64,000 bases of DNA, from positions 5,022,001 to 5,086,000 of the forward strand of contig NZ_CP061008.1 of assembly GCF_014490035.1 (NCBI RefSeq), in the 5' to 3' direction. Below are positions 37,602 to 46,089 of the stretch, piece by piece; position 1 is the first letter of the stretch; each line of letters starts with the position of its first letter. Made by a program: the position numbers and the translations under genes. This DNA is from Achromobacter xylosoxidans (GTDB lineage Bacteria > Pseudomonadota > Gammaproteobacteria > Burkholderiales > Burkholderiaceae_B). Under the pieces are notes generated by a model. The model saw only the letters and a list, made by a program, of their open reading frames with translations, was not told the origin of the DNA and searched no databases.

Positions 37602-37620
37602 GTTCATTCCTCTCAATTAA

Positions 37621-37881
37621 TCAGAGCGCGCGCATCTGGCCAATGATGCTCCGAAGCCTGGGCGTGTCCAGCGCGCCCTCAAGCTCTTTGCGGGCCAGCA
37701 GCAGATCGAGAAGGTCGTTGTCTCCCATCTCGAAAAGCTGCGTCAATGCGGCCACGTCATCATCGGTAAGTTCAGCCTCGTGGGCATCCAGATACCGGGT
37801 GATGATCAAGTCGTTTTCGAGCAAGCCGCGGCGCGCCCGCCAACGCAAACGCGCCCGCTCCAATTCAGTTAGCTTGCTCAT
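37621..37881 (-). CDS. sdhE: SdhE, FAD assembly factor for succinate dehydrogenase
   Basis: An 86-residue cytoplasmic protein of the SdhE/DUF339 family. It helps attach FAD covalently to SdhA. The RGxxE motif, essential for this activity, is visible as RRGLLENDLI (about residues 18-27). A short all-helical fold follows with ALTQLFEMGDNDLLDLLLARKE. It lies between sdhB and gltA, so the maturation factor is co-expressed with its client. Confidence 0.94.
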   Translation of the reverse strand: MSKLTELERARLRWRARRGLLENDLIITRYLDAHEAELTDDDVAALTQLFEMGDNDLLDLLLARKELEGALDTPRLRSIIGQMRAL

Positions 37882-37946
37882 CTTTCTTTACACCTAAAAA
37901 AAGCCCCAACGCCGCACCCGCTACACGGGTTTGCCACCCCCTGGAG

Positions 37947-37988
37947 GGCGTTTTTGCCTTGGGACGGCCCGGCGGCAAAAACGCCGCC
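37947..37988 (-). repeat. Inverted repeat between sdhB and sdhE
   Basis: Perfect 12-base arms GGCGTTTTTGCC (37947-37958) and GGCAAAAACGCC (37974-37985) with a 15-base loop. A competing hairpin, GGCGGC-AAAAAC-GCCGCC (37971-37988), overlaps the right arm. It lies 26 bases after the sdhB stop on the minus strand, in the only long gap (132 bases) of the operon. Likely an mRNA processing or partial-termination element. Confidence 0.6.
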
Positions 37989-38013
37989 GGAGGCAAAATG
38001 CGCTTGCTTAAAA

Positions 38014-38730
38014 CTAGACCGTACGGCGAACCATCAGTTCCTTGATCTTGCCGATCGCCTTGGTCGGGTTCAGTCCCTTGGGACAGACGTCGACGCAATT
38101 CATGATGGTGTGGCAACGGAACAGGCGGTACGGATCGTCCAGGTTGTCGAGGCGGCTGCCCGTGGCTTCATCGCGGCTGTCGGCGATGAAGCGGTAGGCT
38201 TGCAGCAGGCCGGCCGGGCCGACGAACTTGTCCGGGTTCCACCAGAACGACGGGCAGGAAGTGGAACAGCACGCGCACAGAATGCATTCGTACAGGCCAT
38301 CCAGCTCTTCGCGGGCCTCGGGCGACTGCAGACGTTCCTTTTCGGGCGGCGGCGTGTCGTTGATGAGGTACGGGCGGATCGAGTGGTACTGGTTGAAGAA
38401 GTGCGTCATGTCCACGATCAGGTCGCGGATGACGGGCAGGCCCGGCAGCGGACGCAGAACGATGGGTTCCTTCAGTTCGCGCAGGTTGGTCGTGCACGCC
38501 AGACCGTTCTTGCCGTTGATGTTCATGGCGTCCGAACCGCACACGCCTTCACGGCACGAGCGGCGCAGGGCCAGGCTGTCATCGACGTCGTTCTTGATGC
38601 GCACCAGCGCATCGAGCAGCATCTTGTCGGTCGGCTGGAGTTCGACGTCCAGCTTCTGCATGTACGGGCGCTCGTCCTTGTCCGGATCGTAGCGGTAGAT
38701 TTCGAACTTGACGATTCTCTTGGTGCTCAT
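38014..38730 (-). CDS. sdhB: Succinate dehydrogenase iron-sulfur subunit
   Basis: A 238-residue subunit that carries electrons from the flavin to the membrane quinone. The 2Fe-2S site has [21 protein letters not shown] (about residues 58-78; the N-terminal half is ferredoxin-like). The 4Fe-4S and 3Fe-4S sites are in [16 protein letters not shown] and [17 protein letters not shown] (about 150-216). Length is normal. It lies 18 bases downstream of sdhA. Confidence 0.97.
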   Translation of the reverse strand: MSTKRIVKFEIYRYDPDKDERPYMQKLDVELQPTDKMLLDALVRIKNDVDDSLALRRSCREGVCGSDAMNINGKNGLACTTNLRELKEPIVLRPLPGLPVIRDLIVDMTHFFNQYHSIRPYLINDTPPPEKERLQSPEAREELDGLYECILCACCSTSCPSFWWNPDKFVGPAGLLQAYRFIADSRDEATGSRLDNLDDPYRLFRCHTIMNCVDVCPKGLNPTKAIGKIKELMVRRTV

Positions 38731-38748
38731 AGTGGGCTCAATCCGGAC

Positions 38749-40527
38749 TTAGAAGGTACGCGCCTTGGGCGGGAAGGACTCGACCGTCAGCGGCTTCATC
38801 TGCACGGGCTTGTAATCCAGGCGGCTGCCTTCGGAGTACCACAGCGTGTGCTTCAGCCAGTTTTCGTCGTCGCGCGTCGGGTGGTCGTCCAGCGCGTGTG
38901 CGCCGCGGCTTTCGGTGCGGGCGGCGGCCGACTTGATGGTGGCGCGGGCCACTTCGGTCATGTTCGCCATTTCCAGCGCCTCGACGCGCGCGGTGTTGAA
39001 CACCTTGGACTTGTCCTTGAAGTAGATGTGGTCGGCCTGCTTGGCCAGATCCTCGATCTGGGTCACGCCTTCGTTCAGCAGCTCCAGCGTGCGGAACACG
39101 CCGCAGTGGCGCTGCATCGAGAAGCGGATGGCGTTGCCGATGTCCTGGGTCTTCTCGCCCGAGGTGCGCGATTCCAGCTTGTTGACGCGGTCCAGCGAGA
39201 ATTCGACGGCTTGCTGCGGCACGGGCTGGTGCGCGTGCTGGCGTTCCGGATGCGAATTGACGATGTGGTTGCCGGTGGCGCGGCCGAACACGATCAGGTC
39301 CAGCAGCGAGTTGGTGCCCAGGCGGTTGGCGCCGTGCACCGACACCGCGGCGCATTCGCCGATGGCGTACAGGCCGTTGACGATCTTGTTCTCGCCGTTT
39401 TCGCGCGTCAGCACCTGGCCGTGGTAGTTGGCCGGAATGCCGCCCATCTGGTAGTGGATGGTCGGAACGACGGGGATCGGTTCCTTGATCGGGTCCACGT
39501 TGCCGAACTTGATCGCGATTTCGCGGATCGAGGGCAGACGCTTGTTGATCACGTCGGCGCCCAGGTGGTCCAGCTTGAGGACCACGTAGCTGCCGTCCGG
39601 ACCGCAGCCGCGGCCTTCCTTGATTTCCTGGTCCATCGAGCGGGACACGAAGTCGCGCGGGGCCAGATCCTTCAGCGTGGGCGCATAGCGCTCCATGAAG
39701 CGTTCGCCATCCTTGTTCAGCAGGATGCCGCCTTCGCCGCGCACGCCTTCGGTGATCAGCACGCCGGCGCCGGCCACGCCGGTCGGGTGGAATTGCCAGA
39801 ATTCCATGTCCTGCAGCGGAATGCCCGCGCGGGCGGCCATGCCCAGGCCGTCACCGGTGTTGATGAAGGCGTTGGTGGAAGCGGCCCAGATGCGGCCGGC
39901 GCCGCCGGTGGCCAGCACCGTGGTCTTGGCTTCCAGGATGTAGATTTCGCCCGTTTCCATTTCCAGGGCGGTCACGCCCACGACGTCGCCCGCTTCGTTG
40001 CGCAGCAGGTCCAGCGCCATCCATTCGACGAAGAACTGGGTGCGCGCGGCGACGTTGCGCTGGTAGAGGGTGTGCAGCAGCGCGTGGCCGGTGCGGTCGG
40101 CAGCGGCACAGGCGCGCTGGACCGGCTTTTCACCGAAGTTGGCGGTGTGGCCGCCGAACGGGCGCTGGTAGATGGTGCCGTCGGGGTTGCGGTCGAACGG
40201 CATGCCGAAGTGCTCGAGCTCGTACACGGCGTTCGGCGCTTCGCGGCACATGAATTCGATGGCGTCCTGGTCGCCCAGCCAGTCCGAACCCTTGACGGTG
40301 TCGTACATGTGCCAGTACCAGTTGTCTTCGCTCATGTTGCCCAGCGAGGCGCTCACGCCGCCCTGTGCGGCAACCGTGTGCGAACGCGTGGGGAACACCT
40401 TGGACAGCACTGCAACGGACAGGCCCGCTTGGGACAGTTGCAGCGAACAACGCATGCCGGCTCCACCGGCGCCAACGACCACCACATCAAACTGGCGGCG
40501 CGGCAGGGATTTCATGACAGAGACCAC
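38749..40527 (-). CDS. sdhA: Succinate dehydrogenase flavoprotein subunit
   Basis: A 592-residue catalytic subunit that oxidises succinate to fumarate. FAD-binding start: FDVVVVGAGGAGMR. The flavinylated His lies in FPTRSHTVAAQGG (about residues 42-54). The active-site and FAD lines HGANRLGTNSLLDL are near residue 395. I take GTG 40525-40527 as the start because GGAG lies ten bases upstream of it; ATG 40513-40515 (MKSLPRRQ) would shorten the protein by four residues and has no ribosome site. Co-transcribed in sdhC-sdhD-sdhA-sdhB. Confidence 0.96.
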   Translation of the reverse strand: MVSVMKSLPRRQFDVVVVGAGGAGMRCSLQLSQAGLSVAVLSKVFPTRSHTVAAQGGVSASLGNMSEDNWYWHMYDTVKGSDWLGDQDAIEFMCREAPNAVYELEHFGMPFDRNPDGTIYQRPFGGHTANFGEKPVQRACAAADRTGHALLHTLYQRNVAARTQFFVEWMALDLLRNEAGDVVGVTALEMETGEIYILEAKTTVLATGGAGRIWAASTNAFINTGDGLGMAARAGIPLQDMEFWQFHPTGVAGAGVLITEGVRGEGGILLNKDGERFMERYAPTLKDLAPRDFVSRSMDQEIKEGRGCGPDGSYVVLKLDHLGADVINKRLPSIREIAIKFGNVDPIKEPIPVVPTIHYQMGGIPANYHGQVLTRENGENKIVNGLYAIGECAAVSVHGANRLGTNSLLDLIVFGRATGNHIVNSHPERQHAHQPVPQQAVEFSLDRVNKLESRTSGEKTQDIGNAIRFSMQRHCGVFRTLELLNEGVTQIEDLAKQADHIYFKDKSKVFNTARVEALEMANMTEVARATIKSAAARTESRGAHALDDHPTRDDENWLKHTLWYSEGSRLDYKPVQMKPLTVESFPPKARTF

Positions 40528-40530
40528 GGC

Positions 40531-40914
40531 TTAAATGCTCCAGAGGATTTGCGCGAAGTAAACGACCGAACCGACCAGCCAGAGGATCGTCAGCACTTGC
40601 AGCAGCAGGCGCACGCCCACCGACTTGACGTAGTCCATCCAGATGTCGCGCACACCAATCCAGGCATGCCAGGCCAGCGCAATGAATGCAAGGGTGGCCA
40701 GGATCTGGCCAACCGGAAGAACGCCCACGTAGAAGTTGAACAGCGCAGTCCAGTGCTCGTACGTGAAGGCCGGCATCATCAGGATGCCGATGAGCAGCAC
40801 CAGCGTGTACACGGCCATGATGACGGCGGTGATGCGCTGGATGATGAAATCCATGACGCCGTAATGGGCGCCCACGACCAGACGCTTGGGTCCGTAGTTT
40901 TTGACGTCGGCCAT
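40531..40914 (-). CDS. sdhD: Succinate dehydrogenase membrane anchor subunit SdhD
   Basis: A 127-residue inner-membrane subunit with three helices (about 20-42, 55-78 and 95-118). It anchors SdhAB and helps form the heme b and quinone sites. The conserved His is in ALAWHAWIGVRDIWMDY. The start ATG shares one base with the sdhC stop (TAATG), so the two are translationally coupled. Confidence 0.95.
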   Translation of the reverse strand: MADVKNYGPKRLVVGAHYGVMDFIIQRITAVIMAVYTLVLLIGILMMPAFTYEHWTALFNFYVGVLPVGQILATLAFIALAWHAWIGVRDIWMDYVKSVGVRLLLQVLTILWLVGSVVYFAQILWSI

Positions 40915-41327
40915 TACAGCACTCCGAACAGTTTGAGAGCGAACACCAGGGTCAGCGCCAGGCTCACCCCGAAAACCACGCCGGCGCTCTTCTTGGCCGA
41001 CAGCTTGTCGATACCAATGTGCAGGTCCAGCAGCAGGTAGCGGATGCCGGCACAGAAGTGGTGCAGATAGCCCCAGATCAGGACCAGGAAGACAAGCTTG
41101 ACGATCGGATTGCCGGCGTACGCGGCCACGGCTGCGAACGTCTGCGGCGCGGCCACGCTGGCCGCGAACAGCGGCAGAATGACCAAGGGAAGACAGAGGA
41201 ACAGCAGCGCGCCGCTGACGCGGTGCAGGATGGACAGCTTGCCGGCCAGGGGCAGGCGGTAGCTGGCGAGTTGCGCAATACCAATATTGCGAAACTGCGG
41301 ACGTGGCTTGGCAGCGGTGTCGGACAT
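40914..41327 (-). CDS. sdhC: Succinate dehydrogenase cytochrome b556 subunit SdhC
   Basis: A 137-residue inner-membrane subunit with three helices. Family lines: YRLPLAGKLSILHRVSGALL (about residues 28-47) and GYLHHFCAGIRYLLLD (about 88-103), the latter with the axial heme His. First gene of the operon. The 121-base region upstream separates it from the GntR gene, which lies on the same strand. A promoter for the operon must be in it, but I could not fix one. Confidence 0.95.
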   Translation of the reverse strand: MSDTAAKPRPQFRNIGIAQLASYRLPLAGKLSILHRVSGALLFLCLPLVILPLFAASVAAPQTFAAVAAYAGNPIVKLVFLVLIWGYLHHFCAGIRYLLLDLHIGIDKLSAKKSAGVVFGVSLALTLVFALKLFGVL

Positions 41328-41448
41328 GACGGCCTCGGTGTTTCGGAACTAGGGAATCGTTACGGCGGAAATGCCGTAGCCCTTGCGGGCAAACACGGTA
41401 TTTTCGCCCAGAGATAGGGTCGGTATCAAATCGTAGGTAAAAAACTCA

Positions 41449-42249
41449 TCAATTCAGACTATTGCGGTAGTGGTATCGATCGGTCAAGTACAACCCCCGG
41501 CGAATTTCCATGGGGCGGTCACCATACGTATAAGACACCCTATCCACCTGCAACAACGGCGTCCCGGCGGGAACATTAAGCAGCGGACAGACCTCGGCCG
41601 GCGCGATCACCGCGCGCAGCTTTTCGTCCGCGCGCACCATGCTCACGCCGAATTCGGATTCGAACAGACCGTAGAGCGGCGCCTTGTTGGCGGTCAACAG
41701 CTCCAGGGTCAGTCCACGGAAGATGGAACCAGGCAGCCAGATGTCGTCCACGACGGTGGGCGTCTGCCCCATGGACAGCAGGCGGCGGATCATGACGACG
41801 GTTTCGCCGGCCCGCAGGTCCAGGGCGCGCGCGATCTCGGCGGGCGCACGCAGGCGCCGGCATTCCAGGATGCGGCTTTCCGCCCGGCCGGCCTCGCCTT
41901 CGTCGTCGGCGGCCAGGCGCAGGAAGCGGTAGCGCACACGCGCTTCGTGGTGGGTGGCGACGAAAGTGCCCTTGCCCTGCCGGCGCAGCAGCATGTGCTC
42001 GGCAGCCAGCTCATCGACCGCCTTGCGCACCGTGCCCTGGCTCACCTGGAAACGGGCAGCCAGATCGATTTCGCTGGGGATGAGTTCACCGGGCTTCCAT
42101 TCGCCGCGTTCCAGGCTCTGGACAAGCAGATCCTTGATTTGCCGGTAGAGCGGACTGAAAGCGGCCCCCTCGCCCGCCGTGCGGGCGGCGCGAATGCGTA
42201 AGGAGGTTTCGGGCCGGGGCTCTGCCATGGATCTTTTTGATTGAGTCAT
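41449..42249 (-). CDS. GntR/HutC-type regulator, probable TCA-cycle regulator
   Basis: A 266-residue repressor-type protein. The winged helix occupies about residues 30-100 (PLYRQIKDLLVQSLERGEWK, GELIPSEIDLAARFQVSQGT, VRKAVDELAAEHMLLRRQGK). The C-terminal UTRA ligand domain follows (about 115-260, with VYTYGDRPMEI-like VSYTYGDRPMEIRRGLYLTD). It lies between sdhC (same strand) and the divergent mdh. A palindrome in its own promoter region suggests autoregulation and control of mdh. The effector is probably a TCA or related organic acid, by context only. ATG 42247-42249 is chosen; a second ATG eight codons on is possible. Confidence 0.88.
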   Translation of the reverse strand: MTQSKRSMAEPRPETSLRIRAARTAGEGAAFSPLYRQIKDLLVQSLERGEWKPGELIPSEIDLAARFQVSQGTVRKAVDELAAEHMLLRRQGKGTFVATHHEARVRYRFLRLAADDEGEAGRAESRILECRRLRAPAEIARALDLRAGETVVMIRRLLSMGQTPTVVDDIWLPGSIFRGLTLELLTANKAPLYGLFESEFGVSMVRADEKLRAVIAPAEVCPLLNVPAGTPLLQVDRVSYTYGDRPMEIRRGLYLTDRYHYRNSLN

Positions 42250-42413
42250 GTTTATCCGGAGGAAATGGGAGGGCGGCGCGAGGCAGCGAACCCATCCGCA
42301 ATGCGCTGCTGCCGCCGGTGTTCTGGCTTGATACAGGCGCGCAACCGAAACCGGGTTGCGGCGCATTCGAATAAACGCTCTATTGTGGCATATCGGCCGG
42401 GACGCTGTCCAAC

Positions 42414-42433
42414 GTCTTATGTCTTATATAAGA
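42414..42433. promoter_or_regulatory. Candidate operator in the gntR-mdh gap
   Basis: Perfect palindrome TCTTATATAAGA (42422-42433), preceded by a direct repeat GTCTTAT-GTCTTAT (42414-42427). On the minus strand TTGCTC (42443-42438), 17 bases, CATAAG (42421-42416) could be the gntR promoter, so the palindrome would lie in its spacer. It is also 11 bases upstream of the mdh -35. Confidence 0.6.
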
Positions 42434-42444
42434 TAGAAGAGCAA

Positions 42445-42473
42445 TTGACGGACACGTAAATTCGATCTAGGAT
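42445..42473 (+). promoter_or_regulatory. mdh promoter
   Basis: TTGACG (42445-42450), 17 bases, TAGGAT (42468-42473), 124 bases before the mdh ATG. The 347-base gap 42250-42596 holds this promoter, the palindrome above, and no other recognisable element; 42474-42596 would be the mdh leader, with GGAG before the ATG. Confidence 0.6.
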
Positions 42474-42596
42474 TCAACGCTGCCCGGGCCCCGCGCATGC
42501 CGCTGCGCGCGCCGTTGCACACGCGTTGATTTTCACGCCCAACGATTACACTGCTTGGTGAGATTTTTTCTCGCCAAACCATTACGGAGAACGTCC

Positions 42597-43586
42597 ATGT
42601 CCAAGCCTGCCTTGCGTGTCGCCGTCACCGGCGCCGCCGGCCAAATCGGTTACGCACTGCTATTCCGCATCGCCTCGGGCGAAATGCTGGGTAAAGATCA
42701 ACCCGTCATCCTGCAACTGCTGGAAATCCCCGACGAGAAAGCGCAAAAGGCCCTGAAGGGCGTCATCATGGAACTGGATGACTGCGCCTTCCCGCTGCTG
42801 CAAGAAGTCACCGCCCACAGCGATCCGCGCACCGCCTTCAAGGACGCCGACGTGGCCCTGCTGGTTGGCGCCCGCCCGCGCGGCCCTGGCATGGAACGCA
42901 AGGACCTGCTGTCGGTCAACGCCCAGATCTTCACGGCTCAGGGCAAGGCCCTGAACGACGTCGCCAGCCGCAACGTCAAGGTCCTGGTCGTCGGCAACCC
43001 GGCCAACACCAACGCCTACATCGCCATGAAGTCGGCGCCGGACCTGCCCGCCAAGAACTTCACCGCCATGCTGCGCCTGGACCACAACCGTGCCCTGTCG
43101 CAACTGTCCGCCAAGTCGGGCAAGCCGGTCGCCGCGATTGAAAAGCTGGTCGTGTGGGGCAACCACTCGCCCACGATGTACCCCGACTACCGCTTCGCCA
43201 CCGTCGGCGGCGAATCGCTGTCCAAGCTGATCAACGACGACGCCTGGAACCGCGACACGTTCATCCCCACCGTGGGCAAGCGCGGCGCCGCCATCATCGA
43301 AGCCCGCGGCCTGTCCTCGGCCGCTTCGGCCGCCAACGCCGCCATCGACCACGTCCGTGACTGGGTCCTGGGCAGCAACGGCAAGTGGGTCACGATGGGC
43401 ATCCCGTCGGACGGCTCCTACGGCATCCCCGAAGGCATCATCTACGGCGTGCCGGTCACGACCGAAAACGGCGAATACAAGCGCATCGAAGGCCTGGAAA
43501 TCGACGCCTTCTCGCGCGAGCGCCTGGACTTCACGCTGAAAGAGCTCCTCGAAGAGCGCGACGGCGTCAAGGACCTGCTGAAGTAA
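42597..43586 (+). CDS. mdh: Malate dehydrogenase
   Basis: A 329-residue NAD-dependent enzyme interconverting malate and oxaloacetate. The Rossmann start is [18 protein letters not shown] (about residues 8-25). Substrate Arg and loop: [15 protein letters not shown]. Catalytic His: [12 protein letters not shown] (about 188). It belongs to the cytosolic-type group of MDH common in betaproteobacteria. The ATG at 42597 has GGAGA nine bases upstream. It is divergent from the GntR gene and upstream of prpB. Confidence 0.97.
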   Translation: MSKPALRVAVTGAAGQIGYALLFRIASGEMLGKDQPVILQLLEIPDEKAQKALKGVIMELDDCAFPLLQEVTAHSDPRTAFKDADVALLVGARPRGPGMERKDLLSVNAQIFTAQGKALNDVASRNVKVLVVGNPANTNAYIAMKSAPDLPAKNFTAMLRLDHNRALSQLSAKSGKPVAAIEKLVVWGNHSPTMYPDYRFATVGGESLSKLINDDAWNRDTFIPTVGKRGAAIIEARGLSSAASAANAAIDHVRDWVLGSNGKWVTMGIPSDGSYGIPEGIIYGVPVTTENGEYKRIEGLEIDAFSRERLDFTLKELLEERDGVKDLLK

Positions 43587-43602
43587 GCAGCGCATGAGTA
43601 AA

Positions 43603-43632
43603 GAATTGGGCCCGTTTGCGCGGGCCCAATTC
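43603..43632. repeat. Perfect 12-bp hairpin downstream of mdh
   Basis: GAATTGGGCCCG (43603-43614), loop TTTGCG, CGGGCCCAATTC (43621-43632). It lies 16 bases after the mdh stop. There is no T-run, so it may block 3' exonucleases or act as a factor-dependent terminator. Confidence 0.65.
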
Positions 43633-43651
43633 CTAGGCAAGACCGAAACAT

Positions 43652-43703
43652 AAACCTGTCCCTTTGCCCCTGCGCAAAGAAATGTCGCGAAGGGGACAGA
43701 TTT
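43652..43703. repeat. REP-like imperfect inverted repeat
   Basis: AAACCTGTCCCTTT (43652-43665) and AAGGGGACAGATTT (43690-43703) match at 12 of 14 positions as inverted arms. Inside, TTTGC...GCAAA can form a second small stem. The right end runs into TATTTT. Sequences of the type AAGGGGACAGATTTATTT recur in many bacterial genomes as dispersed repeats linked to RAYT transposases; only one copy is seen here. Confidence 0.5.
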
Positions 43704-43838
43704 ATTTTCCGGGCCCGCGGTAAGGTCAGGAACCAGGACGGGACGCGTCCCGGCCAGGCCTGCGACGCGCCAGTCCGCATTCCAGTCGTTTCATCCGGGG
43801 CCCATGAAAACACCCGGTCCAAATTACGGAGACCACCC

Positions 43839-44729
43839 ATGTCCAGACCCGAATCCGCCGGCGCCCTCTTTCGCCGCGCGCTTGCCGAAGAAAGCCCCCT
43901 GCAGATCATCGGCGCCATCAACGCCAATCACGCGCTGCTGGCCAAGCGCGCCGGCTACCGCGCCATCTACCTGTCCGGCGGCGGCGTCGCGGCCGGTTCG
44001 CTGGGCCTGCCCGACCTGGGCATCAACACCATGGACGACGTCCTGACCGACGTGCGCCGCATCACCGACGTCTGCGACGTGCCGCTGGTGGTCGACATCG
44101 ACACCGGCTTCGGCCCGTCGGCGTTCAACATCGCCCGCAGCGTCAAGAGCCTGATCAAGTTCGGCGCCGCCGCCTGCCACATCGAAGACCAGGTGGGCGC
44201 CAAGCGCTGCGGCCATCGCCCCGGCAAGGAAATCGTCTCGACCGAGGAAATGGCCGACCGCGTCAAGGCCGCGGCCGACGCCCGCACCGACACCGATTTC
44301 TACCTGATCGCCCGTACCGACGCGATCGCCTCGCATGGCGTGGATGCCGCCATCGAGCGCGCGCTGGCCTGCGTGGAAGCGGGCGCGGACGCGATCTTCG
44401 CCGAAGCCGCCTACGACCTGCCCACCTACGACCGCTTCGTCAAGGCGGTCAAGGTGCCGGTGCTGGCCAACATCACCGAATTCGGCAAGACGCCGCTGTT
44501 CTCGGTGGAAGAACTGAAGAGCGTGGGCGTGGGCATGGTGCTCTACCCGCTGTCGGCCTTCCGCGCCATGAACAAGGCCGCCGAAGCGGTCTACACCGCC
44601 ATCCGCCGCGACGGCCACCAGAAGAACGTGGTGGACCTGATGCAGACGCGCGAGGAACTGTACGACCGCATCGGCTACCACGAATTCGAATCGAAGCTGG
44701 ACGCGCTGTTCCAGAAGGGCAAGGCGTAA
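43839..44729 (+). CDS. prpB: Methylisocitrate lyase
   Basis: A 296-residue enzyme of the isocitrate lyase/PEP mutase family that cleaves 2-methylisocitrate to pyruvate and succinate, the last step of the methylcitrate cycle. Signature [10 protein letters not shown] at about residues 122-131, with the catalytic Cys. Metal-binding region: [11 protein letters not shown] (about 84-94). The start ATG has ACGGAGACC upstream. First of prpB-prpC-prpD on one strand. No prpR regulator gene is adjacent. Confidence 0.95.
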   Translation: MSRPESAGALFRRALAEESPLQIIGAINANHALLAKRAGYRAIYLSGGGVAAGSLGLPDLGINTMDDVLTDVRRITDVCDVPLVVDIDTGFGPSAFNIARSVKSLIKFGAAACHIEDQVGAKRCGHRPGKEIVSTEEMADRVKAAADARTDTDFYLIARTDAIASHGVDAAIERALACVEAGADAIFAEAAYDLPTYDRFVKAVKVPVLANITEFGKTPLFSVEELKSVGVGMVLYPLSAFRAMNKAAEAVYTAIRRDGHQKNVVDLMQTREELYDRIGYHEFESKLDALFQKGKA

Positions 44730-44825
44730 GCCAGCCCCCCGGTTTCCGGCGCCGCGGCAGCCGCCCGGCGCCTTGCATGCCCACCCCCAATAGCAACGAC
44801 CATCGCGAAAGGAAGGAGTAGAGAC

Positions 44826-46019
44826 ATGAGCACGGCTCCCAAGAAGCAAGTGGCCAAGACGGACGCCCAGCCGGAAGAAAAAGCCGGCTTCAAGCCCAAG
44901 AAGTCGGTTGCGCTGTCCGGCGTCGTCGCCGGCAACACCGCGCTGTGCACGGTCGGCCGCAGCGGCAACGACCTGCACTACCGCGGCTACGACATCCTGG
45001 ATATCGCCGACGCCAGCGAATTCGAGGAAATCGCCCACTTGCTGGTCCACGGCAAGCTGCCGAACAAGGCCGAACTGAAGGCCTACAAGGAAAAGCTGCG
45101 CAGCCTGCGCGGCCTGCCCGCCCAGCTGCAAGCCGCGCTGGAAGCCTTGCCCGCCGCCAGCCACCCGATGGACGTGATGCGCACCGCCGTGTCGGTGCTG
45201 GGCTGCGTGCTGCCTGAAAAAGACGATCACAACACCCCGGGTGCGCGCGACATCGCCGACCGCCTGATGGCCAACCTGGGCTCGGCCCTGCTGTACTGGT
45301 ACCACTACAGCCACAACGGCCGCATCATCGACGTGCAGACCGACGACGACAGCATCGGCGGCCATTTCCTGCACCTGCTGCACGGCGAGAAGCCCAGCGA
45401 CGAGTGGGTCAAGGCCATGCACATCTCGCTGAACCTGTACGCCGAACACGAGTTCAATGCGTCCACGTTCACCGCGCGCGTCATCGCCGGCACCGGCTCG
45501 GACATGTTCTCCGCGATCTCGGGCGCCATCGGCGCGCTGCGCGGCCCCAAGCACGGCGGCGCCAACGAAGTGGCCTTCGACGTGCAGAAGCGCTATGAAA
45601 CCCCGGACGAGGCCGAGGCCGACATCCGCCGCCGCGTCGAAGCCAAGGAAGTTATCATCGGCTTTGGCCACCCTGTCTACACCGTGTCCGACCCGCGCAA
45701 CAAGGTCATCAAGGAAGTGGCCAAGAAGCTGTCCAAGAAGGCCGGCAGCACCAAGATGTTCGACATCGCCGAACGCTTGGAAACGGTCATGTGGGACATC
45801 AAGAAGATGTTCCCCAACCTGGACTGGTTCTCGGCCGTCAGCTATCACATGATGGGAGTCCCCACCGCCATGTTCACGCCGCTGTTCGTCATCGCGCGCA
45901 CGGCGGGCTGGTCGGCCCACATCATCGAGCAGCGCATCGACAACAAGATCATCCGCCCCACCGCCAACTACGTGGGCCCGGAAGACCAGAAGTTCGTGCC
46001 GCTGGAAAAGCGCAAGTAA
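44826..46019 (+). CDS. prpC: 2-methylcitrate synthase
   Basis: A 397-residue enzyme of the citrate synthase family that joins propionyl-CoA and oxaloacetate. It has the short form without the beta domain of GltA. Catalytic lines: [14 protein letters not shown] (His), [15 protein letters not shown] (His) and [13 protein letters not shown] (Asp). The N-terminal 30 residues are Lys-rich. A strong ribosome site AGGAAGGAG lies upstream. The pattern [10 protein letters not shown] and the prp context separate it from a second citrate synthase. Confidence 0.95.
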   Translation: MSTAPKKQVAKTDAQPEEKAGFKPKKSVALSGVVAGNTALCTVGRSGNDLHYRGYDILDIADASEFEEIAHLLVHGKLPNKAELKAYKEKLRSLRGLPAQLQAALEALPAASHPMDVMRTAVSVLGCVLPEKDDHNTPGARDIADRLMANLGSALLYWYHYSHNGRIIDVQTDDDSIGGHFLHLLHGEKPSDEWVKAMHISLNLYAEHEFNASTFTARVIAGTGSDMFSAISGAIGALRGPKHGGANEVAFDVQKRYETPDEAEADIRRRVEAKEVIIGFGHPVYTVSDPRNKVIKEVAKKLSKKAGSTKMFDIAERLETVMWDIKKMFPNLDWFSAVSYHMMGVPTAMFTPLFVIARTAGWSAHIIEQRIDNKIIRPTANYVGPEDQKFVPLEKRK

Positions 46020-46089
46020 GCCACGGCACCAGGGCGCGGACGAGGGCACGGCATGGCCACCTGTATTCATTCCATGGAGAGGTACCGCT

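Noticed and set aside
37954..41040. 1028-codon plus-strand frame opposite sdhB, sdhA, sdhD and part of sdhC
   Set aside because: It covers four real genes on the other strand and has the low-complexity composition of a shadow frame.
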